From Sipunculus nudus (taxonomy: Eukaryota > Annelida > Sipuncula > Golfingiida > Sipunculidae), in contig CM049315.1 in assembly GCA_026874595.1 (NCBI GenBank), forward strand, positions 16,250,164-16,314,163: a stretch of DNA of 64,000 nt, given 5' to 3'. Shown here piece by piece: positions 54,818 through 64,000 of this stretch (position 1 is its first letter; every line of letters starts with the position of its first letter). A model generated the notes under the pieces. The model did not search any database. It was not told the origin of the DNA and was given only the letters and a program-made list of their open reading frames with translations. Position numbers and translations under genes: made by a program.

Positions 54818-56039
54818 TATTATCGCCCCCTATCCAAAGGTGGAGATATTTATTTTTGGCATTTTTATTATTTGTCTTATTATTCTGCCACTTTTTCCTT
54901 CGATATTATTGTTACTAACCCAAGATGTACCCTACCATAGGGCAAATAACTGTTCCAGTTTCAGTGACCTTGACCCATTTTTCAACGTCACAGGGGTCAA
55001 AAAGTGCGATTATGTTTTCGGATGTTCAATGTCGATTTTCTTCTAAACTATAAGGGGTAGAGACATATGGATGAAATTATTCTTTAATATTTGGTTCCTA
55101 ACATTCCTAGGGGTACTACTTTGAATTCACTCATGCGGAACCATAAGAGATATGTGACTCAGTACTTTTCAGTTAGGCTTCGTTTCCAGATAACCCATAT
55201 GACCTAGAAAGTTGAAACCTTAACAGACATGTGCCCTTTACAAGGTAGAGTGTAGTGGCACGTTTGGTAGCGATATCTCTAACAATTCTGGGATAATATG
55301 CAAATTACGAATATGTGGCGTCAGCATTTTTAGCTCATCTTTGAAAACAGAAGAAACCAAAATTTATTACAGAACAATAGTTGTTCATAAACTGTGGAGG
55401 TCAAGAAAAGACAAGTAGGAGATCAGGTGATAGGAGTTGCCGGGGGGGGGGGGGGGATGGTTAGTTGGAGATCCATGACTGTCCCATGACACGACATTTA
55501 CAGAAGTCAAGTTGTCTTTTCTAATTGACTATGAATTAAACTACTTTAATATGTTTAACCAAGTAAATATGATATAAATGCTAGTAAAGTGTGAAAATAT
55601 TCTGTAGTGCAGAAAATAATCTTTGAAAACTCTCCAAGAATTCTAAAGTTCTCCGCTAAATTTCTTACTACTTGATAGCCAGTCGTTAACAATTATGGTT
55701 TAAGAGTACTCTTTTGTGATTGGTTTAAACTCTCTATCTGTCATTAAAAGAGCGACCAATCAGAAGAGTTTTAACATTTAAGGCGGTCAAATGTTCAGGG
55801 TCACGAAAAATACGGAACATCTCGGCCGAATACGAATAGGGGGCCGCCATGACAAGTATTCCGGCAAGGCAAGGTCACGGCCAGGTCAACTGCACACCTT
55901 TTATGCGCTTTGTAGGAGCTCAACAATGAGTTCTGTTCACAGCCATAGACAAAACTCATCAAAGAAATAGTGGGGAAAATGCCAAATTTAATTAATTGGA
56001 CAGCACGAGGATACAGGCCACCCCAGTAGGCAATGTATG
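54818..56039. other. Intron 2 of copy 2, non-coding
   Basis: Contains a G-run at 55441-55455 and GACCTTGACC words; no gene recognised. The counterpart in unit A is missing, replaced by the expanded minisatellite. Confidence 0.4.
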
Positions 56040-57770
56040 AGGCATTTGTGAATGAATTAATGAGTTTATTTATTATAGTGTTATGTACAATAATACAGGG
56101 AGAAATACAATAAGTGTCTGCTTATAGTACCCAACCCTCGCAGGGATTTATATGACACTCAGTACTCTAGTTTATAATGGTAGTACAGGCGTATAAACAA
56201 TCCTTTCTAATCTCACATGCTTTTGCTACAAAGTCACTGATTTCGTTAACACAGTTTTGAAGCAGATATATAAATTGACTTTTAGGAGATAATCATGAGA
56301 ACTCTGTTTTATTAGGAATACATTTGTATGATTCCTCTCTCATTTCATCATATTTTGGACATAAGCATATAAAATGAATTTCGTCTTCAACTGAATTGTC
56401 CTTACATATTGTGCATATTCTTTCCTGTGGTTTTAATTTTCTAAATTTATCTGTGATTGCATCTCGAATATTTTTGAACCTCCAAACTTGAATTTCTAAC
56501 GGTAAAATTCCCCACCAAAACTGTGCCATTAAGGATCTCTTTTCTCGCGGTAATTAATGAATGACATAAGGTTCGGTACAGTAAATGATTTGAATACTGC
56601 ATATGTTCATAGTTTTGGCTTTAATTTCATTTCTTCTAGCCACAAAAGGTTCATAGAATTCTTGTAGTTTTTTGCCAATAGTTTCATCAGGACAAGCAAA
56701 CCGCTGAGCAACAACGTGTTACATTCGCTATGTCTAGCATTTCCTCTACTTTAGCTGACCAGTTGTTATATCGTAACTCCCGGTCCCAGTTGCATATTTG
56801 CTTTGCAAGCCTTTCTTCGTCCATTAATATGAGATTATTTCAAAATTTCAGTATTAACATCTGGCGCCCTTCTTAACTGGAAACCCAACCCATGTCCCCA
56901 GTTAAACCTATAACGGGGCATAATTTATGAACTCCTAGAAAATACCTTATAGCCTTTGTGAACAGTCGAGGATTTACAGTGACCACAAACCTCACAAGCA
57001 TAACAAGCCCTGGTACTATGGCACTGTAATAAAGTTAAGTAAAAGAGTAATAGGAAGCATTTTTTAAATATTTGATTTTTCAAATTATATTCCCAAGTGC
57101 TCTTGAACTAGCGTCAGCTAAACGTCACTTCCGGTTTTATAATCCATATGATAGACAAAATCCTAAATATTTATACTCCTTGACAGCTTTTAAATTCGAC
57201 CCATTTAAATTAAATTTGGACCGAGTAAGCGATTTTTTGCGATCATGGAAATGAATAACGTCACTTTTAATTGGATTCGGATGTATTTGTCATAGCTTAC
57301 ACCACGAGTCTAAGTACGAGAGCATACACTGTAGGGCACTGGCAGTCGGTGCCACTAGAGCAGTGTCATCAGGGCACAATAGTATACATATTTTAGTAAT
57401 GCCCCAAGTAATCCCCATGTTGAGCGAATTGATAAATCGTACCAACTCATTCAGATATATATTCAATAATGTAGATGACAAAGGATCACCCTGACGTACA
57501 CCAAAGCTTACTGTCAATTCATCAGTGAGCAGATCTGGAGTAATTCTAACCTGTACTTTGTTATTATTATACATAGATTTCAATACATAATATAGTTTAC
57601 CATCAATATTTAGCTCTAGCAATCGGTAAAGGGTGAGATCCCTATTTATTTTGTCAAAGGCCTTCCCAAGTCGATTAGGGCTACAAATACCGCTTTGCCC
57701 ATATTTATGTAATTGGTCACAATGCTTATAAGAGTAAAAATGTGTTCGAAACATTTTATTTGCCATCTTT
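56040..57770 (-). mobile_element. LINE remnant: RT to 3' end (unit B)
   Basis: Minus strand. 57766-57290 encodes AFDKINRDLTLYRLLELNI, GVRQGDPLSS and, where YADD is expected, CPDD. Then come IRYFLGVHKLCPVIGLTGDM (about 56880-56940) and RLAKQICNWDRELRYNNW (about 56770). The C-terminal ERICTICKDNSVEDEIHFIC lies in 56529-56293. The 3' end is a (ATTC)n-like tail near 56040. Several frameshifts and stops break it. The same element in unit A survives only as 22893-23034 and 23763-23950. The start of the RT and the endonuclease are missing. Confidence 0.8.
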
Positions 57771-58197
57771 GGATTCGGCGGCGCAATACAAAATAAAAAG
57801 TTAAAATACTATTTTTTTTCTCAAATGAGGAAATCGGAGGTTGGAGCGGGTTCGTAAACCAAAAAATTAAAATAGTCTAACCTGACTGGGGCTTCTTGTC
57901 CTGTGGCGCACCAAAACTCAAAGACTGACTAAATTTAACTAATTACATCATTCAGCAAAAGACTCAAATTAAAGTACAAACTGTAAATGACAAACTGTAG
58001 GATCTAAATACAAATGCAAATACAAATACGCCTTTTACCTAAAACCTGGCCGCTAGTAGAATATTGCTGTCAAAAACTACCATCGTTATTTTTAGAAGTT
58101 GCCAAAAATAGAAATTCTACAAAGCTTAGGTTCTCTTAACTAAGTTTAAATGCTCATAAGGAGATATTAGACTGACGGGGATATTTTATTTATGCAG

Positions 58198-58561
58198 AGT
58201 CACTGGAAAAACAGCGACGTTTGGACAGGGAACCACATTTCCAATTAAGAGGATAAGCAGGTCAACAAAAACGGTATAGCGGTACTCATCACTAAAAGTG
58301 ACGCTGATGGTGTCAACACACTGACGCTGCCGTGCATGAGAAAATATACACCACAATCCGATGAGTTCCTCATGCACCATATACGGCTGGGGGTACAGCG
58401 GGGCGAGGGGAGAGGCGACTCTGAACATCGCTGACCAGCGCTGGGGAGGGTCTGCCTGCAAAGACATCTTTCCAAAAGCTGACGGCAAAAAATACGTTTG
58501 CATGAAAGCTACAGCTATTAAACAGAGCACATGTTTTGGGGACTGCGGGGGAGCTGTAGTC
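58198..58561 (+). pseudogene. Copy 2 exon 3, frameshifted and 3' truncated
   Basis: See the copy 2 entry. After the second shift the frame again reads IYGWGYSGARGEATL and STCFGDCGGAVV. It then runs into repeat sequence. Confidence 0.85.
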
Positions 58562-58587
58562 GATAACAGGTGTGTGTGTGGTGGCGA

Positions 58588-58607
58588 GGGGGGGGGGGGG
58601 GGGGGGG
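58588..58607 (+). repeat. G20 run at the exon 3 deletion point
   Basis: Twenty G residues, preceded by (GT)n. Corresponds to the G18 run in copy 1, which lies beyond the donor. Confidence 0.8.
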
Positions 58608-58639
58608 CGCAAAGAAGCCGCAAAATTCCAATATAAGTT

Positions 58640-60930
58640 CCACTGAGATTTGAGGGATTTTCACTGAGTTTGAAATCAAAGAGCAAACTGTCTGTTCAAT
58701 GTTAGATTAATTGAATATTTCAAGAATAAGACTTTCACCCTTCGTTGGAATATGAAAAAAAAAAACACCACGTTTGACGCATTGGCACCAACCGTATATA
58801 TTCTCTATCATAATTTAGAAAACCAGTGCTCTAAAACCTTCAAATCCTCGCTGTACTCACACTGCGGCTTTAGGACGATGATTCTCTTGATGTTACAATC
58901 GTGATATTGACGTATGTGGGCGATAACGGGAAGCTGACGGTCATCCTCGAGAGGAAATAGACGGAAAGGCCGAATCGAGTCAACTGTATTCTTGATATGA
59001 TGTATAAAAGGAACTGATGAATCCTCTCATGTGTATAACCTTATAATCATAATTGTTGAATTCTGGTGATAAAATCTGAGAGCCCAGTTTTGGACTTCGT
59101 CAGTATGCCGGCTTGAATGACTGACCGCCACCGCGATGCCGTGCATGGTCCGTTACCTGACGAGTCAGTCCCCGTGGCATGTAGATAAGTATGTGGATGA
59201 ATAACTCATTAAAATATATTCACTCGGAGTTTGTCATTTCTCATCATCTATATGTTCTCTTTTAAATAATAATAAAAAAAGAATACATATTTTGTTCGTA
59301 TGCCTGCTGGATTGACCGCCTGTTACTGCTATGTCGTGTAAGCTTCGTCACATGATGATGTCAATACCCGTGGCATTTAGGTACGTATGCGAAAGTATCA
59401 CTCAAATTATATAAATTCCTTTCTGTTTGTTATTTCTCATCAGTGTTATGTTAATGTTAAGTAATGTTAATAATACAACAACCTCTAGGTGATAAAAAGA
59501 GGAGTGAAGTCTGTTGAATCAAACACGAAAATTACCTGTGGGTTTGGATTTCACAGCAGGGCAGATTTGGGGTCGCTATTACGACAGCACGGTTAGGTCA
59601 AGGGTCAGTACGCTCTTTACACAGCGCTTTACCTATAGGCCTACAACCTATATCGTAAGCGCTGTTTGTTTTGACCTCGTATCTTGAATCGCTACACCAG
59701 AGGGGAGCACTATATTTTGGTCCAATCAGATGAGACCCTGTGCTGGAAGACAAAACGGTTTACCAGGCAAGCGAGGAATATACGGAGCCAATGTTGTTCA
59801 TTTAGTTTTGAGTGACAGCTCATCGCCCCGGCAATCGTTTGAACAGGCCACATGCTCAGAGAGAATGGCCGCACACGTGGTTTCTGGGCGGAGCCTGATG
59901 CCTGTCGAGTGTTTGGTGACTGTCATTTGGTTGGCTGCTAGTCACATCAGCAGGTTTTCTTTCAGCAGACAGGCCCACTACCTGGTGTTTAAGTGCAAAT
60001 CAGTAGCTTCTTTAGAAGCGCACGATTTCTGCTGCACCGGGAGCGTAAAGGGTCAGAACTTAACCGGGCCTCTCAAATCAACCAGCAATGGATTTCAACA
60101 CGGCTTTCTATGTATACAGTATTCAGTTTAATTTGAACTGAAATTGAAATATAAAACGAACATTAAGCCACGACTCCGGCTAGGATATATTGTCCTATAA
60201 GAATACACAAATCGTATGGGATCATATGTTAAATCGAATGGCAACAATCCCTGGGACAACGGTCTCAAAACCGCATGTGAGAACAGAGTTAACGCGCTTT
60301 AATAGATATAAAATGCATGTTTCCCTGAAGAAATGAGTGGTTTCTTCCTCTCTAAATGAGGATTCAATTCCCAGAGTCCGTGTCTTACGGCAATAGCTTC
60401 GAATTTAGTATAAAAAGTACTGAGTTGAGGTCGTTCTAAATCCCCCTGAAAGTTTTCATTTCCCGTTAGGGCTCATTATCTACAAACATATATGCACGGA
60501 AGTCGGCAATATTCGTAGGGAGTATCGTTTAATGTCTTAGGTTATGCAAATGAGTTGACATGAACCCTCGGGAGGAAACGTAGCGCCACTTTGTGTCTGT
60601 CTCAGAGACTATATTAAATCTCGTCTCTCCAGCCAATGGCATGCCGCGTCGTGGACACCGGGGTCACCAAGTCATATGTTTTGTTACCTAAATTAGCGAT
60701 AAGCGCAGATCTCAAATAAAACAATTGGCGGTACATTTCACACAAAAGTTAAACGAAAATTTTGCAGAAACATGTGGGATAAGGTGCATCAATGCTGCAG
60801 GTTTGTTGACTGTACCTTAAATTAGTTATTGCGTTATTGCGTTTACAAATGATCGTCGGACGGATGGACGGACGGAAAGACGGACGGACGCTCACGATTT
60901 CTATGTCCCCCGCCGACGGCAAAAAGTCCA
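58640..60930. other. Insertion-rich intron 3 of copy 2
   Basis: No counterpart in copy 1 intron 3. Contains the 9-bp-duplication element (59609-60047) and a GGACGGACGG tract near 60855. No gene recognised. Confidence 0.4.
59609..60047 (+). mobile_element. MULE/Merlin-like non-autonomous element, copy 2 (439 bp)
   Basis: Perfect TACGCTC/GAGCGTA ends and a perfect 9-bp duplication AAGGGTCAG (59600-59608 and 60048-60056). Homologous to 31698-32403 in inverse orientation, with the internal part reduced. A subterminal hairpin is at 59622-59664. No transposase. Confidence 0.8.
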
Positions 60931-61107
60931 GCGATATTAATTAAAAACAGCGATTGGAATGATTTTGAATTATTTTTTATGTTAGACATGCTTCCCCTTC
61001 AGGTTCAAATAAATGTATATATATATACTAGATAGTTAAATAGATAGATAGACATAGATAGCGTTATATGAATATATGTATATACACGTATTATCTTGAC
61101 CTTACAG

Positions 61108-61169
61108 ATACGAGCGTACCGGATTCAGATAGAACTATCACGGGGCCCTCTCCGCTGTCATTCCCGACG
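61108..61169 (+). pseudogene. Copy 2 exon 4 (intact frame)
   Basis: Encodes DTSVPDSDRTITGPSPLSFPT with acceptor CCTTACAG and donor GTAAGC, matching copy 1 exon 4 in length and phase. Confidence 0.8.
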
Positions 61170-61330
61170 GTAAGCCACATCAGTGATTTTTACACCAGAC
61201 CTTTCAAACTATTTCATTTAAGTGTACGGATACGGATACGTCACCATTCGTAAATTAACATTTTCCAAAATAATTTTCATGAAAGGACATACACACCAAT
61301 TTTAGCAAAGATTAATATTTGCACTTAAAA

Positions 61331-61377
61331 AAATTTATATATATATATATATATAATTATATATTTATATATACTTA

Positions 61378-61406
<29 letters not shown>
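61331..61406. repeat. (TA)n-rich tract left of the ribozyme palindrome
   Basis: Interrupted TA repeats; with 61673-61719 and 61853-61919 they border the palindromic segment. Confidence 0.85.
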
Positions 61407-61412
<6 letters not shown>

Positions 61413-61509
61413 TATAAATAGAAGGTAGTGTTACCCTCCGATGTAAAGTGCTCTATGGCCTACAAGCTAGGCCAGAGCGGTATAACTCTGAAGAAAAACA
61501 ACACTGTTA

Positions 61510-61557
61510 ATTCACAACAGACTGTTTCACGGGGTGCGACCCGATCATCAGGTGAAT
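61510..61557 (-). ncRNA. Hammerhead ribozyme motif, minus strand
   Basis: On the minus strand: stem I ATTCAC/GTGAAT, core CTGATGA, stem II CGGG/CCCG with a six-base loop, core GAAA, stem III ACA/TGT with loop GTC, and triplet GTT before stem I. All invariant core bases are present. It is the mirror of the plus-strand motif. Confidence 0.75.
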
Positions 61558-61588
61558 GTGGTTAGAATCTTCTAACAGTTCTAACCAC

Positions 61589-61636
61589 ATTCACCTGATG
61601 ATCGGGTCGCATCCCGTGAAACAGTCTGTTGTGAAT
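61589..61636 (+). ncRNA. Hammerhead ribozyme motif, plus strand
   Basis: Stem I ATTCAC (61589-61594) pairs with GTGAAT (61631-61636). CTGATGA is at 61595-61601. Stem II CGGG (61603-61606) pairs with CCCG (61613-61616). GAAA is at 61618-61621. Stem III ACA (61621-61623) pairs with TGT (61627-61629). Predicted cleavage follows U61630 (GUU triplet). This is a type I layout with a minimal stem III, as in retroelement-borne hammerheads. Activity is inferred. Confidence 0.8.
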
Positions 61637-61664
61637 TAACAGTGTTGTTTTTCTTCAGAGTTAA

Positions 61665-61720
<56 letters not shown>

Positions 61721-61756
61721 CTAAATTCTAAGGGTGCTTGCTTAAGACAGTCAATG

Positions 61757-61786
61757 AACATGTACAGATGTCAATCTGTACATGTT
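61757..61786. other. Perfect 13-bp hairpin
   Basis: AACATGTACAGAT and ATCTGTACATGTT around a 4-nt loop. An outer pair, GTCAATGAACAT and ATGTTCATTGAC (to about 61852), frames it. TA tracts flank both sides, as for the ribozyme palindrome. Confidence 0.6.
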
Positions 61787-61848
61787 ATCCAAATAATATG
61801 ATTATTTGAAATGTTGGCGTTGATGTCTCTCTTCTTTTTATGTTCATT

Positions 61849-61922
<74 letters not shown>

Positions 61923-61959
61923 ACCATAAAATACATTAATATAAGTACGTGTACTATGT

Positions 61960-62450
61960 ACTATTAAATCAGCAACTCCTTCAAGAACTCATTCATTTAA
62001 AATATACCACAGTGTTGCTTTAATTTAATTCAAGAAAGTATTCCAATTGTTTATCGCCTAGACTTTTTCGTAAAGTCAAAACTCCGTCATAATGAGCAAA
62101 CCAAACAACTTTATTGTGTATTAAAAAGCTTAAAAAAACAATACTAATCCAACATGACTCCCATCGATCGTTATTGCCGATAACTAAAATCGATTACCAA
62201 AAGTAGTCGGTTACCTGAAAAGAATAAGTGATGTACGACACCAGCAGGTGTCGTACACTGACGGTAGGGTTACTCATTTGACTACACTTTTTCATAAACT
62301 CAAAACTCCGTCATAATGAGGAAACCTGACAGCTTTGTTATGTAATAAAAACTTAATAACGTTAAATGTCACCGGAAAGAATAAGTGAAGTACGACACCA
62401 CCACATGTCGTACTATGACGAGAGGATTGCCCTTTTGACTACACATGCAT
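61960..62450. repeat. ~185-bp imperfect direct repeat, 2 units (intron 4, copy 2)
   Basis: Both units contain AAAACTCCGTCATAATGAG, then AGAATAAGTGA and a GTACGACACC hairpin (62232-62257 in the first). Not present in unit A. Confidence 0.55.
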
Positions 62451-62730
62451 TAGTTAAATGTTCATTATATTTAAGGTAAAAAGAAAAACATAGGTATTTT
62501 GTGCACCCAGTAAGATCGACAAAGATTCACTGTGTGCTAATAGTTAACAACACAAAATTTAACCAAGGTCGTCTTGTTTATCCTTGAAATTTTAAAATTA
62601 ATTGGAAAAAAAGAAAATATCTAAGATATAGAACAATAAAGAAGCACAATAAAGATAAAACATTATCTGACATGTCTTTAATAAGTGTATTATGGAACCT
62701 TAAAAATGTGCTTGTTCTCACTGTGTGTAT

Positions 62731-63243
62731 AAAGGGGCCCAATCACCTATTAAGCATGTCGAATTAACACGAAAATTAGCTTCTTCCCTTTAAAATAAAT
62801 TTTTACCTGCCAAAATATTGCCTCGAAACCGGATGTTTGCTCCTATAAACGAATGTTAATAAATAGTGGACCGGGCGCGATCACAGGTGTCAACATAAAC
62901 ACAGCGCGTGGGCCGTGTGCATTGTGGAGCCACTACACGTGTCAATCAGGAGATGCCCTGACTGACTTGGCCCAGAATATTTAATTATTTACATGTTCCC
63001 GCTGGCTGAAATACCGCGTGTTGCGGCTCACGATCGGATCTCCGTTCACGTGGCCTTATGGTAAACAGATACACGTGGACTGTGTTTACCAACACGCAGA
63101 GCCATAACAAGGTGTGAAACAGCCGTGTGCGAGGTACTGAGATTGTGTTCTGAGATTGTTTTGCTTGGAAACATTTGTATAAAGCAAAACTGTACTAATA
63201 GTGTAAAAAATAGGCATAATATTGCTCCTGATTATGTCCCTTT
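62731..63243. mobile_element. Possible TIR element in intron 4 of copy 2
   Basis: The ends AAAGGGGCCCAATCACC and, inverted, AAAGGGACATAATCAGG are similar. It lies in a segment absent from unit A. No clear target duplication and no coding region. Confidence 0.35.
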
Positions 63244-63744
63244 AAAATAACGCACTTATAATCTTTTTACTTCCCGCCGGGTGGCCAAAGGTATTATGCG
63301 TTTCCCTTGGTTCGTCGGTTGGTTTGTCTGTTAGCAACTTAACGCAAACAATAATGAACTGGTTTCAAGGGTTAGGGTTACACCCATGGAACACTCCCTT
63401 AAATGTTGAAGTAATTTGATCACCATTATATTTTTTTTTCATTCAAAAGCTTCTTTTCCAGTATGACACAGGGCTAATCTGGACATATGTAAATTAGAGA
63501 TATTCTGCAAGTCATAATCTGTAATGTGAAGATATTTGAGGAGCGATGGACCTTCAGTTTCATTATCCTATACATTGGTACTGTATGATAACATTTCTCT
63601 ATATTTTGGTTCAGCGGTTGTGGTTCACAGGCGCCTCACATATAGTCATGGTCATAAAGAAACCTACAGATACATGTCAGAGATCAAATTGCCGCGACCA
63701 GCTCCAGAAGTAAAAACGTAAACCTAGCGTGTATAAAATAGAGA

Positions 63745-63895
63745 TGCCATCCATCTATACCATCAATAACATTCCATCCAATTTATCCTATCCATGGCTT
63801 ACCTTCTATACAATCTATGCTGTACCATCCATGCCATACCATCTATACCAACAATGCTATACCATTCATGGCATACCATATATATACCTTTGTGT
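63745..63895 (+). repeat. Unexpanded counterpart of the 14/16-bp array
   Basis: Degenerate CCATCCAT, TATACCAT and CTATACCATC words, at the place matching 26408-27823. After it, homology with copy 1 resumes only beyond exon 5. Confidence 0.65.
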
Positions 63896-64000
63896 TTCTG
63901 AAAGGGTTATCTTTTATCTTTGAGGCAGCGCCCTCTATCGTTTTATCGCTGTATCTAATAAATTATGTATTTGTTTAACAAAGATCACGTTTTTCTCATA

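Larger units (their letters stand above)
49743..61169 (+). pseudogene. Gene copy 2: broken triad-less S1 homologue
   Basis: Exons 1 (49743-49836), 2 (54383-54539) and 4 (61108-61169) have intact frames and splice sites. Exon 3 (58198-58561) lost one A in a run of six near 58267 and gained four bases near 58373, so the frame is broken between. A stop falls at 58277-58279, giving at most 110 residues. The last ~150 bp of exon 3 and its donor are deleted at a G-run. After exon 4, homology with copy 1 skips exon 5. The A, G and C substitutions at the catalytic positions are shared where visible, so the triad was lost before duplication. Transcription is possible because the promoter is kept. Confidence 0.85.
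61484..61662. mobile_element. 84-bp inverted repeat, probable Penelope-like element ends
   Basis: Arms 61484-61567 and 61579-61662 match at 83 of 84 positions around an 11-nt loop. Each arm contains a hammerhead motif, one per strand. Beyond the left arm the minus strand continues through CTCTGGCCTAGCTTGTAGGC and GAGGGTAACACTACC, resembling the terminal repeat of Penelope-like retroelements, which are known to carry hammerhead motifs. That element assignment is inferred. It lies in intron 4 of copy 2 and is absent from unit A. Confidence 0.75.
36557..64000 (+). repeat. Segmental duplication, unit B
   Basis: Direct counterpart of unit A, with the anchors listed there. It holds gene copy 2 (pseudogene). 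Unit B-specific additions include about 38275-44725, 46916-49186, about 51310-52370, about 58640-60930, 61310-62450 and about 62650-63355. Unit B lacks the counterpart of 7107-9190, the LINE at 10514-13060 and exon 5. The window ends shortly after homology resumes beyond exon 5. Confidence 0.85.

Overview
This is a eukaryotic, most likely lophotrochozoan (probably molluscan, perhaps bivalve) genomic window. The evidence is AT-rich DNA with few, short, intron-split exons with GT/AG boundaries, abundant non-LTR retrotransposon relics, many short inverted-repeat elements, and long microsatellites. The only gene recognised by product on the left is the last exon of a ferritin (1084-1230). The taxon call is an inference; no search could be run.

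The window is dominated by a direct segmental duplication. Unit A runs from about 6188 to at least 29113, and unit B from about 36557 to the window end. Each unit carries the same five-exon gene model. Copy 1 (18090-28458, + strand) looks intact and would encode a 350-residue secreted protein. It has a signal peptide, an RQKR site, a trypsin-fold (S1) domain in which all three catalytic residues are replaced (His57 to Ala, Asp102 to Gly, Ser195 to Cys), a Thr/Ser/Pro linker, and an unrecognised 10-cysteine C-terminal domain. Copy 2 (49743-61169) keeps the promoter and exons 1, 2 and 4. Its exon 3 has a frameshift and a truncated 3' end, and homology downstream resumes beyond where exon 5 should lie, so it is read as a pseudogene.

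The two units differ mainly by insertions, deletions and tandem-repeat expansions. A 43-bp minisatellite in intron 2 has about 30 copies in unit A and about 5 in unit B. A 14/16-bp array in intron 4 spans 1.4 kb in A and about 0.15 kb in B. A 2.2-kb element built of ~340-bp repeats sits just upstream of copy 2 only. A TIR element in intron 1 is present only in A. A LINE in intron 2 is shared by both units and therefore predates the duplication.

The spacer (29.1-36.5 kb) holds a LINE endonuclease fragment split by a TIR element. A second copy of that TIR element lies in unit B with a perfect 9-bp target duplication. The spacer also holds ~145-bp tandem repeats, a foldback element and an LTR-like repeat, whose inverted mate lies 2.8 kb inside unit B.

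The most striking non-coding feature is at 61484-61662. An 84-bp near-perfect inverted repeat in intron 4 of copy 2 carries a complete hammerhead-ribozyme motif on each strand. It lies in what looks like the terminal region of a Penelope-like element, flanked by TA microsatellites.
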